From NCBI GenBank assembly GCA_017849315.1, contig JAFIHQ010000173.1, positions 1 through 13,232 on the forward strand: DNA of 13,232 nt, in the 5' to 3' direction. Numbering within the stretch: the first letter of the stretch is position 1; each line of letters starts with the position of its first letter. The DNA is from Treponema sp. Lineage in GTDB: Bacteria > Spirochaetota > Spirochaetia > Treponematales > Rectinemataceae. The notes under the pieces were generated by a model, which was not told the origin of the DNA, ran no database searches, and saw only the letters and a program-made list of their open reading frames with translations. Made by a program: the position numbers and the translations under genes. This document shows, piece after piece, positions 1-6,705 of this stretch.

Positions 1-636
1 ACATGGAATGCGGTTTCTAACATTGCTGGTGCAAATGACAAAAAATCCTACGCAGCCGCCGGCAAGTATGGCATGGTTAAGGCATCCAAGATCAAGGTGG
101 AATGGGACGTCCAAGCTAAGACTGTTGAGGAGTATCTCGTAAAGACCCAGGATGTCAATTTCTCCAAGTACGACAAAGACGGCCACACGGATGCGATTTC
201 TGGTGCCACGCTTTCTGTATCCGAGTTTTTCGAGCTTGCCAGAAAAGCGCTTCAGAGCCAGCCTGTTGCAAAAGGACCCTATAAGGACGGTTGGTACTAT
301 AAAGAAGGCGATAAATACGAGAATGGTTGGAAGGATTCTGTAATTGTCACAGTGGTAAATGGTACCATCGTCGACGTCGTCTTCAACGGCATCAATAGCG
401 ATTCGAAACAGAAGTCCAAGCTTGTCCAGAGCAAGGAAGGCACGTACAAGATGAATGCCAAGAATGGAGAGTGGCACGTACAGGCCGACAGGCTTGCCAA
501 AGCAGTCATCAAGGCCGGAGATCCAGCAAAGATCGCCGTAAACAAGGATGGAAAAACCGATGCTGTCTCTGGTGTCTCTATCACGGTAAGTGGCCTGCTT
601 TCACTCGCTCAGGAAGCTCTAAAAGCTGCAAAGTGA
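1..636 (+). CDS. Tandem FMN-binding-domain protein, 3' part (5' end outside window)
   Basis: The frame is open from the first base, so this is the C-terminal 211 residues of a longer protein. Two repeats of the FMN-binding (PF04205-like) fold are visible. The first ends in DGHTDAISGATLSV (about residues 60-73), which fits the D..SGAT motif where the flavin transferase ApbE attaches FMN to threonine (here Thr70). The second runs from about residue 94 to 211 and carries DGKTDAVSGVSITV (about 183-196), where the SGAT core has become SGVS. Related proteins are exported lipoproteins or membrane-anchored electron carriers, including tandem-domain proteins such as Listeria PplA used in extracytosolic electron transfer. 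A signal peptide cannot be checked because the N-terminus is missing. The gene ends before a strong terminator, so it is the last of its transcript. Family assignment is good; the exact electron partner is unknown. Confidence 0.85.
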   Translation, partial: TWNAVSNIAGANDKKSYAAAGKYGMVKASKIKVEWDVQAKTVEEYLVKTQDVNFSKYDKDGHTDAISGATLSVSEFFELARKALQSQPVAKGPYKDGWYYKEGDKYENGWKDSVIVTVVNGTIVDVVFNGINSDSKQKSKLVQSKEGTYKMNAKNGEWHVQADRLAKAVIKAGDPAKIAVNKDGKTDAVSGVSITVSGLLSLAQEALKAAK

Positions 637-665
637 GTTGATCGATATTTGATTCAGTTCTTTAG

Positions 666-681
666 GTAGACATTTGTCTAC
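666..681. repeat. Short perfect inverted repeat GTAGAC-ATTT-GTCTAC
   Basis: Six-base arms (666-671 and 676-681) flank a 4-base spacer between the FMN-binding gene's stop codon and its terminator. It could be a minor RNA hairpin in the 3' UTR or an operator-like site. It is not followed by a T-run, so it is not itself a terminator. Confidence 0.4.
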
Positions 682-700
682 GCATAGAAATAGTATCATC

Positions 701-730
701 AAGACGGCCTTGCGGGGGCCGTCTTTTTTT
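701..730 (+). terminator. Rho-independent terminator after the FMN-binding gene
   Basis: The 9-base arms AAGACGGCC (701-709) and GGCCGTCTT (717-725) are perfectly complementary around a 7-base loop. The run of T (724-730) overlaps the end of the stem. GC-rich stem plus T tract is the standard intrinsic terminator layout, and it separates this transcript from the downstream galactokinase operon. Confidence 0.9.
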
Positions 731-740
731 GGTCTATTTT

Positions 741-770
741 TTGCGCCTTTTTCCTGATACAAGATGTAAA
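741..770 (+). promoter_or_regulatory. Weak candidate promoter for the galactokinase operon
   Basis: TTGCGC (741-746) and TGTAAA (765-770), 18 bases apart, resemble -35 and -10 boxes. They sit between the upstream terminator and the galactokinase start, where a promoter is expected. A second -10-like TATAAA lies at 783-788 but has no good -35. The match is modest, and no clear operator was recognised. Confidence 0.3.
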
Positions 771-813
771 ATCCGATGTAAGTATAAATCAGGGCCAAGA
801 TAAGGTGGTCTTT

Positions 814-2208
814 ATGAGAACTCCCCGACAAGACAACGAACTTTCCGCCCCCACCCACATTCCTCATGTGGATGGGCTTGAATCTCTTTATGGTCAAGAA
901 GAAATTGCGGCACAAAAGGCACGCTATGCAACGCTCGTTCAGATCTTCAAAGAGCGCGCGAACAAAGAAAACACATACACAGGATCCAGTGGTATGGACT
1001 TGGCAAGCGTACCCAGTTTGGACAAGACAAGTCGTTTAAGGTTCTACTCTTCCCCTGGAAGAACTGAGCTCTGTGGCAACCACACTGACCACAATCGGGG
1101 AAATGTACTTGCAGCAGCCATACAAATGGACATGGCGGCAGTTGTCTGTCCCCGAACGGACTCCATTATACAGGTACGATCGGAAGGTTTTGGCGAATTC
1201 GCTGTCGATATCGCGGACAACACAATTCATCCAGAGGAACAAGGGTCTTCTCAGGCGCTCGTTCGCGGCATTGCAGAAGGAATTCGCCAATTCTGCGAAC
1301 GACGCAAGTCAGGCAAAGGCACGCCTCCAGCGATGCGCGGCTTTTCAGCCTGCATTCAGTCTAACGTCCTGCCAGGGTCAGGCCTTTCCAGCTCTGCATC
1401 TTTCGAAGTATTGATTGGTGCTATTCTGGCTGATTGCAATCAGCTTGACCTTTCTCCTTCTGAACTTGCACAGATCGGCCAGTACGCAGAAAACCGCTAT
1501 TTCGGGAAGCCCTGTGGGCTTATGGACCAAATGGCATGTGCCCTAGGTCAGGTAGCTGCCCTGGACTTTATCGATCCAGAAAATCCAACTATTCGTCTTT
1601 TCAGTTTTGACCCGGAGGACTATGGCTATTCCCTACTCATCGTGAATACGGGAGGAAGTCACGCTGATCTAACCGATAGTTACAGGTACATTCCGCTTGA
1701 GATGACTTTGGTAGCGCGGATATTTGGCAAAGAGGTGTTACGGGGCGTCAGTCTGGAAGACCTAAAGGCAAAGATTGACGAAATTCGCAAGACCTTTGGC
1801 GATAGAGCTTTTGTTCGCGCTTACCACTTTATAACTGAGAACGAGCGTGCCCAGAAAATCACAGAAGCAATAACAAAAGGCGATATTGATGAATACCTCG
1901 AAATAGTACATAGATCTTCGGAATCTTCGTGGAAATACCTTCAAAATCTTTATCCGAACGAATCTCCGAGAGACGAAGGCCTTGTCGTTGCGCTCGCTAT
2001 GACCGAGGAGTTCTTTGACAGGAAAACCGCAGGTAAGGGGGTCTGTCGAGTCCACGGAGGAGGTTTTGCAGGAACAATTCAAGTCTACGTTCCACGTGAG
2101 TATAGAGATCTCTATACCGAAGAGATGCAGAAACTCTTTGGCAAGGGCGCAGTTTTTCCTTTGCGTATTAGGCCTTATGGTGTAGTATGTATTGACCGTG
2201 TCGATTAA
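814..2208 (+). CDS. galK: Galactokinase-family GHMP sugar kinase
   Basis: This GHMP-superfamily kinase probably phosphorylates galactose at C1 with ATP in the cytoplasm (Leloir pathway). Three family motifs are in order in the 464-residue product. The sugar/N-terminal signature PGRTELCGNHTDHNRG is at about 81-96, the ATP-binding loop LPGSGLSSSAS at about 186-196, and the C-terminal VHGGGFAG at about 413-420. Asp238 in GLMDQ matches the catalytic base. The usual GEHTDY is GNHTDH here, a variant I recall from galactokinases of spirochaetes and Clostridia. About 70 residues precede the signature, some 50 more than in E. coli GalK. ATG 814 is chosen over the in-frame GTG at 805 because AAGGTGG (802-808) lies 5 bases before it. 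It is first in an operon with a sugar transporter 62 bases downstream. Family is certain; galactose as substrate is likely, not proven. Confidence 0.88.
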   Translation: MRTPRQDNELSAPTHIPHVDGLESLYGQEEIAAQKARYATLVQIFKERANKENTYTGSSGMDLASVPSLDKTSRLRFYSSPGRTELCGNHTDHNRGNVLAAAIQMDMAAVVCPRTDSIIQVRSEGFGEFAVDIADNTIHPEEQGSSQALVRGIAEGIRQFCERRKSGKGTPPAMRGFSACIQSNVLPGSGLSSSASFEVLIGAILADCNQLDLSPSELAQIGQYAENRYFGKPCGLMDQMACALGQVAALDFIDPENPTIRLFSFDPEDYGYSLLIVNTGGSHADLTDSYRYIPLEMTLVARIFGKEVLRGVSLEDLKAKIDEIRKTFGDRAFVRAYHFITENERAQKITEAITKGDIDEYLEIVHRSSESSWKYLQNLYPNESPRDEGLVVALAMTEEFFDRKTAGKGVCRVHGGGFAGTIQVYVPREYRDLYTEEMQKLFGKGAVFPLRIRPYGVVCIDRVD

Positions 2209-2270
2209 TAGCTAGGTAAACGCGATCTGAAACACCGTAGGGGAATCCAATGCAAGAAGGAGGAACGCGA

Positions 2271-3572
2271 ATGAGCGGCGACAAAACGAGTGGCGACAAG
2301 AAGGGCTTTAGACAGTATCTCGGTTTGACATTTCTTATTGGTTTTGGTTTTTTTACAATCAGCTTGACCGGGCCACTCTACGATACCTATGTGCCGATTT
2401 TTTTGAGCAAGTATTTGTCCTCCATGACGCTGATTGGACTGATTATGACAATCGACAACATCCTGGCCCTCTTCCTTATTCCGATTATCAGCGTTGCATC
2501 GGACAAGACCCGGACAAAAATAGGTAGGCGCATGCCCTTCATTGTCACACTTCTGCCGCTATGCGCGGTTTTTTTCGGCGCTCTACCCTATGCGGCGGAA
2601 GCCTCTTTCGGCGCTCTTATAGCAATAATCTGCTGCATTAACATAACCAAACAGGCAGCTTACGGGCCCGTCGTCGCGCTCATGCCAGACACCATTCCTG
2701 CTGATTATCGATCAGAAGCCAATGGAGTGATAAACACCATGGGCGGAATAGCCACAATTGTGGGAACCTTGTTCCTTGCCAGGCTCATGGATCTGGACGT
2801 TGTGCTGCCGATTATTGGTCCCACCAAGAACCGCATACCCTTCCCTATAGCCGGCCTACTAGTCATTCTTGCCGTAATCTTGCTTTTCTTTTTTGTAAAG
2901 GAAAAGAAGAGTCCGGAAAGTGATAGTCAGGAAAAGAAAGAGCCATTTTTTGCAAGCTTTAAGGCCGTGGCTTCGCAAAGCGATAAGAGCGCACTCTACA
3001 TACTGATATCGCTCTTTTTGTGGTTCCTTGGCTATCAGGGAGTCCTTCCCTTTATTGGAAAGTATTCTACGGATGTCCTCGGTACGAGCGCCGGAAACGC
3101 TGCTCTTGCTGCAGGTATGGTGGGTGTTGCCTACGCAATTTTTGCAATTCCTTCGGGATATGTTGCACATCGAATTGGCCGAAAACGCACGATCCGCATT
3201 AGTCTTCTTACGATAGTTGTCCTAACGCTCCTTCTCTTTTTCCACGCTCCATTGACTTCCGGCCTGTCTGGCTCACTTAAGCTATACAGCTTTTGGGCGA
3301 TTATGTTCCTGTTTGGGATGTTCTGGGTTTCTATTGTGACAAATTCATTCCCAATGCTGTGGCAGATGGCCACATGGGGCACAATGGGGGTTTACACCGG
3401 ACTTTATTATACGGCGAGCCAATTGGCTGCAATTGTAGCGCCAATAGTCACCGGTGCACTTATCGACTTATTAGGGTATCGCAGCATGTTCCTTTTCTGC
3501 GGGCTTTGTATGTTGGGTGCATTCTTTGTCATGAGCAACGTAAAGAGAGGAGAGCCCCAAGAAAAAGCCTGA
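2271..3572 (+). CDS. MFS/GPH-like sugar transporter
   Basis: A polytopic inner-membrane protein of 433 residues with about twelve hydrophobic segments. The signature SDKTRTKIGRRMPFI (about 77-91), in the loop after the second membrane segment, is the major-facilitator motif in the form typical of glycoside-pentoside-hexuronide symporters and SLC45-like sucrose carriers. A second related loop, HRIGRKRTIRIS, appears in the second half (about 300-311), as expected from the internal duplication of MFS proteins. ATG 2271 is preferred to ATG 2250 because AAGGAGG (2257-2263) is 7 bases ahead of it; the longer start would place this ribosome site inside the coding region. Its position directly behind the galactokinase suggests uptake of galactose or a galactoside by cation symport. 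The substrate is inferred from context only. Confidence 0.85.
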   Translation: MSGDKTSGDKKGFRQYLGLTFLIGFGFFTISLTGPLYDTYVPIFLSKYLSSMTLIGLIMTIDNILALFLIPIISVASDKTRTKIGRRMPFIVTLLPLCAVFFGALPYAAEASFGALIAIICCINITKQAAYGPVVALMPDTIPADYRSEANGVINTMGGIATIVGTLFLARLMDLDVVLPIIGPTKNRIPFPIAGLLVILAVILLFFFVKEKKSPESDSQEKKEPFFASFKAVASQSDKSALYILISLFLWFLGYQGVLPFIGKYSTDVLGTSAGNAALAAGMVGVAYAIFAIPSGYVAHRIGRKRTIRISLLTIVVLTLLLFFHAPLTSGLSGSLKLYSFWAIMFLFGMFWVSIVTNSFPMLWQMATWGTMGVYTGLYYTASQLAAIVAPIVTGALIDLLGYRSMFLFCGLCMLGAFFVMSNVKRGEPQEKA

Positions 3573-3605
3573 ACCCAGTTGTAAAACTGTTCTCAAGTGA
3601 CGATA

Positions 3606-3644
3606 ATGGAGGAAAAGTATTCCGTTGGAATTCTTTTCCTTTAT
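3606..3644 (+). promoter_or_regulatory. Intercistronic hairpin before the small-protein gene
   Basis: The arms GGAAAAGTATTCC (3611-3623) and GGAATTCTTTTCC (3627-3639) pair with a single mismatch around a GTT loop. The pairing can continue outward (3606-3610 with 3640-3644) using A-T and G-U pairs. The stem ends right before the ribosome site GGAGGT (3645-3650) of the 37-residue gene. No clean T-run follows, so an RNA processing, stability or translation-control element is more likely than a terminator. Confidence 0.6.
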
Positions 3645-3655
3645 GGAGGTTTTAT

Positions 3656-3769
3656 ATGAAGTCGCAGGACAAACCAAAATCTGCGGAGAAAAAGAAACCG
3701 CAGAAATCGCTCAAAGAGAAAAGAGCGGAAAAACGAGCGAAGAAAGAGTCCAAAACCGAACAAGAATAG
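3656..3769 (+). CDS. 37-residue Lys/Arg/Glu-rich small protein
   Basis: A very short gene with strong support for translation: TGGAGGT (3644-3650) sits 5 bases before ATG 3656, and the stop is at 3767-3769. The product is highly charged and lacks Cys, Trp and other aromatic residues. It centres on SLKEKRAEKRAKKE (about 18-31), which should form a basic amphipathic helix or stay disordered until bound to RNA, DNA or an acidic protein. I recall similar short proteins with a KSLKEKRA(A/E)K(R/K)AK core being annotated as hypothetical in several bacterial groups, especially Actinobacteria, but cannot confirm homology here. It is last in the galactokinase-transporter operon and directly precedes the shared terminator. 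Function is unknown. Confidence 0.7.
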   Translation: MKSQDKPKSAEKKKPQKSLKEKRAEKRAKKESKTEQE

Positions 3770-3830
3770 AATACTCGAACTGGTGCAGCAAGTCTCTGTA
3801 ACCAGATACTTGTACAACAGCTAAAAAGAC

Positions 3831-3866
3831 AAGCCGCCCAAGGCCAATAGCCTTGGGCGGCTTTTT
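3831..3866. terminator. Bidirectional rho-independent terminator
   Basis: A perfect 14-base stem, AAGCCGCCCAAGGC (3831-3844) with GCCTTGGGCGGCTT (3850-3863), closes a 5-base loop. T residues at 3862-3866 follow on the plus strand. On the minus strand the stem is followed by a U-rich stretch from AAAAAG (3824-3829). It serves the plus-strand galactokinase operon and the convergent amidohydrolase gene. Confidence 0.93.
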
Positions 3867-3883
3867 ATTATGGTTACCTAGGA

Positions 3884-5512
3884 TCAGTGTGCTTCGTAGA
3901 CAAGATTTCCGGCAAGCGCTGTAGCCAACACAGTGGGGCGCCGCAGTTTTTCTTCTGGAGCTGACATAAGGTCCGTATCGAGAACCGTAAAGTCTGCAAG
4001 TTTCCCGACGGACAGACTGCCACGTTCGATTTCTTCAAAATTTGCCCGCGCTGCCCAAAGCGTCATGGCCTTGAGGGCTTCCTCCCTGCTGAAACAATTC
4101 TCAGACTGGAAGCCACCGTCCGGTTCGCCGTTATCATTCTTCCTCGTAACCGCTGAATGAAAGCCTCTTGTTGGCTCGATGGGTTCGATCGGAAAATCGC
4201 TCCCATTTGGAAGCCAACCGTTCTGGTCGAGCAGTGCACGGTGTGGATAAGCACGAGACATTCGCACTGCACCGAGCCTCTGTGGAACCCACTTCATATC
4301 CGAAGTTGCATGCGTCGTTTGAATAGAAGGGACAATACCCAAGCGTCCAAAGCGTGGAATGTCGTCAGGATGCACGATCTGTGCGTGCTCAATGCGCCAA
4401 CGCAAGTCGTTGCAGGGAACGAGAAATTCCTCATAAACATCGAGCACCATACGGACGGCTGCGTCCCCTATAGCATGCACATTAACCTGGAAGCCGTGTG
4501 CCTTTGCAAGCATACAGACCCTACGCAAGTCGTCTTTCTGTAATGTTTGAAGCCCGCAGGTAGTAGGATCATCGGCGTAGGGCTCCAAGAGGTACGCGCC
4601 GCGGGAGCCGAGCGCCCCGTCCGCATACAGCTTGAACGCCCGAATATTCAAGCCACCTTCCGCCACCGGCCCCTGCCCCTCTTTCGCAAAAAGCGCGAAA
4701 TTCTCCTCGTCCGCCTCCAGCATCACATAGATACGCAGCCCCATCGTCCCCTCGTCCTGCATCGCCCGAATCAGCCGCACATCCTTCGCCCGCGTTCCGG
4801 CGTTCGACACCGAAGTCAGCCCCGCCGCAAAACACGCTTTTTGCGCCTCGGCTACCGCGGCGCGTTTTTCTTCTTCACTCCGGGCAGGCATCGCTTGGGC
4901 CACAAGCGAGATGGCGTTATCCAGGAGGAGCCCTGTGAGCCAGCCATCACGCACGACTGCAACACCGCCGTCGATATGAGTATGCGGGCCAATTCCCGCA
5001 AGCTCCAAGGCCTTCCCATTCACCATCGCTGCGTGACTGTCTACGCGCCTGGCAATGACCGGCGTGTCAGGAAAAACCCTATCGAGCAAGGTCCTATCCG
5101 GAAACTCTCGTGATTGCCACAGGTTTTGGTCCCAGCCCCGCCCCACGAGCCATGGCCTTGGTGAACCTCCGGCCGCGCCTTGGAACATCCCAACGTGCAA
5201 ATTACCCGATGAACGCTGCTTGTGCGCCACGAGTCGTTCTACTGTTTCTTCCCAGGATCGCGCGCCATAGAGGTTGGCCTCCTGCAGCAGATAGCCGTAG
5301 TCAAGAAAGTGACAATGAGGATCAAAAAAACCTGGGAATACAAAGGCATCGCCAAAGTCAAGACGATGAAGTGGAGAAAAATCGTTTAGAAGTTGTTCCA
5401 GGTTCCCTAAAGCCACGACACGCCCGTCATTGACGACCATGGCCGTGGCTATAGGAACCCGACTGTCTACCGTATAAATCAGTTTTGCAGTAACAAGAGA
5501 ATCGACGCGGAT
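3884..5512 (-). CDS. YtcJ-type amidohydrolase (amidohydrolase family 3), apparent ATC start
   Basis: A metal-dependent hydrolase of the TIM-barrel amidohydrolase superfamily; substrate unknown. Motifs in order are PGFFDPHCHF with the HxH metal pair, GRGWDQNLW, RRVDSHAAMVNGKAL, KLYADGALGSRGA, NVHAIGD, RWRIEHAQ and NGSDFPIEPI with the catalytic Asp. The C-terminal GSLSVGKLADFTVLD rebuilds the small beta domain. The first ATG (5440) is internal: upstream codons read SLVTAKLIYTVDSRVPIATA, which is the conserved first strand of this family. That frame is open back to a stop at 5546-5548, with no ATG, GTG or TTG. The coordinates use ATC at 5510-5512, which has GAGGAG 6 bases ahead, giving 542 residues. 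It follows the ABC ATPase gene after 10 bases and is probably co-transcribed. Family is sure; the start is a hypothesis. Confidence 0.82.
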   Translation of the reverse strand: MRVDSLVTAKLIYTVDSRVPIATAMVVNDGRVVALGNLEQLLNDFSPLHRLDFGDAFVFPGFFDPHCHFLDYGYLLQEANLYGARSWEETVERLVAHKQRSSGNLHVGMFQGAAGGSPRPWLVGRGWDQNLWQSREFPDRTLLDRVFPDTPVIARRVDSHAAMVNGKALELAGIGPHTHIDGGVAVVRDGWLTGLLLDNAISLVAQAMPARSEEEKRAAVAEAQKACFAAGLTSVSNAGTRAKDVRLIRAMQDEGTMGLRIYVMLEADEENFALFAKEGQGPVAEGGLNIRAFKLYADGALGSRGAYLLEPYADDPTTCGLQTLQKDDLRRVCMLAKAHGFQVNVHAIGDAAVRMVLDVYEEFLVPCNDLRWRIEHAQIVHPDDIPRFGRLGIVPSIQTTHATSDMKWVPQRLGAVRMSRAYPHRALLDQNGWLPNGSDFPIEPIEPTRGFHSAVTRKNDNGEPDGGFQSENCFSREEALKAMTLWAARANFEEIERGSLSVGKLADFTVLDTDLMSAPEEKLRRPTVLATALAGNLVYEAH

Positions 5513-5522
5513 GCTACGCTCC

Positions 5523-6641
5523 TCAGCCTTCCTGCTCGTTCCACTTCACGGGCAAAATGCTTTTTTCGGTCTCTTTATCGAAGAAAATGGCTTTGTCCAT
5601 GAGTGGTGTAAAGCTTACTGTCTCTCCCAGCTTGTAGATGTGATGAGGAGGAACCCGCGCAGTAAAGGTCTGCGTCGGCGTCGAAGCCTGCAGATGAATC
5701 TCCGCACCCAGCGGTTCAACAAGCGTCACTTTGCAGGAGAACTTATTAGTGTCCCCATCCTGTGAGACGTACAGGTCTTCCGGCCTGATACCAAAGTAGA
5801 CTTCTTTGCCAACATAGGGTTTTAGAAGCGCTACGTGGTTTGGGGAGGGGAAGAGCCTAAAGGAGCCCTCGTCGATCACCAGCTTGCCATTCTCTTCCAG
5901 AACCTTAACGCTGAGGAAGTTCATAGGCGGCGAACCAATGAAGCCGGCAACAAACTTGTTGATTGGGTTCCCATACAGATATAGTGGCGAGCCAATCTGC
6001 TGAATCTGCCCATCTTTCATGACGACTATCTTGTCGCCCATGGTCATGGCTTCAATCTGGTCGTGGGTTACATAGATCATCGTGGCCTGTAGCCTGTTAT
6101 GCAGCTCGATAAGCTCTGCACGCATCTGAACGCGCAATTTGGCGTCGAGGTTGGACAATGGTTCATCAAAAAGGAATACCTTGGGTTTGCGCACGATGGC
6201 GCGTCCAACAGCAACGCGCTGGCGTTGGCCGCCAGAAAGCTGTTTGGGCTTTCTGTCCAAGAATTTCTCGATATCCAAAATACGAGCCGCTTCCTTGACG
6301 CGCTCGTCGATCTCATTCTTGGGCAATTTGCGGATCTTGAGTCCAAAAGCCATGTTGTCGTACACCGTCATATGCGGATAAAGCGCATAATTCTGAAAGA
6401 CCATCGCGATATCGCGGTCTTTGGGCGGTATATCGTTGACGAGCTTGCCATCGATGTAGAGTTCGCCTTCTGTAATGTCTTCCAGTCCGGCGATCATACG
6501 GAGGGTCGTCGTTTTTCCGCAGCCAGAAGGGCCGACGAACACGACAAACTCCTTGTCGTTGATGGTGATGTTGGCATTGTTCACTGCACGAACATTGCCC
6601 TCGTACACCTTCCCGATACCTTTGAGTTCTACCTTTGCCAT
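5523..6641 (-). CDS. Sugar-ABC importer ATP-binding subunit (MsmK/UgpC family)
   Basis: A 372-residue ATPase that would drive carbohydrate ABC importers from the cytoplasmic face. All nucleotide-binding motifs are intact: Walker A GPSGCGKTT (37-45), Q-loop FQNYALYP (82-89), signature LSGGQRQR (135-142), Walker B VFLFDE (155-160) and H-loop His193 in VTHDQIEAMT. The C-terminal 130 residues, including FGIRPEDLYV, form the TOBE/OB regulatory domain typical of MalK, UgpC and MsmK. GGGAGGA stands 3-4 bases before ATG 6641. No permease or solute-binding gene is adjacent, which fits a shared ATPase that serves several importers, as MsmK does in streptococci. It has its own promoter just upstream and is probably co-transcribed with the amidohydrolase. 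Confidence 0.95.
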   Translation of the reverse strand: MAKVELKGIGKVYEGNVRAVNNANITINDKEFVVFVGPSGCGKTTTLRMIAGLEDITEGELYIDGKLVNDIPPKDRDIAMVFQNYALYPHMTVYDNMAFGLKIRKLPKNEIDERVKEAARILDIEKFLDRKPKQLSGGQRQRVAVGRAIVRKPKVFLFDEPLSNLDAKLRVQMRAELIELHNRLQATMIYVTHDQIEAMTMGDKIVVMKDGQIQQIGSPLYLYGNPINKFVAGFIGSPPMNFLSVKVLEENGKLVIDEGSFRLFPSPNHVALLKPYVGKEVYFGIRPEDLYVSQDGDTNKFSCKVTLVEPLGAEIHLQASTPTQTFTARVPPHHIYKLGETVSFTPLMDKAIFFDKETEKSILPVKWNEQEG

Positions 6642-6676
6642 GATTCCTCCCTTAAAGGGTTATGTTATATGGGTCG

Positions 6677-6705
6677 ATAGTACTCTCTCTGGGCACCCCG
6701 GTCAA
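6677..6705 (-). promoter_or_regulatory. Sigma70-type promoter for the ABC ATPase gene
   Basis: On the minus strand, TTGACC (6700-6705) and TACTAT (6677-6682) are exactly 17 bases apart and 35 bases before the ATG. The -35 box abuts the stop codon of the upstream methyltransferase gene (6706-6708), so the whole promoter fits in the 64-base gap. It would give the ATPase expression independent of the upstream RNA methyltransferase genes. Confidence 0.65.

Noticed and set aside
3293..3655. Long frame leading into the 37-residue gene
   Set aside because: It overlaps the transporter in another frame; only the part from ATG 3656 has a ribosome site and a distinct composition.
4547..5113. 188-residue plus-strand open frame
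   Set aside because: Antisense to the amidohydrolase, very rich in Arg/His/Pro, no ribosome site; a by-product of the GC-rich coding strand.
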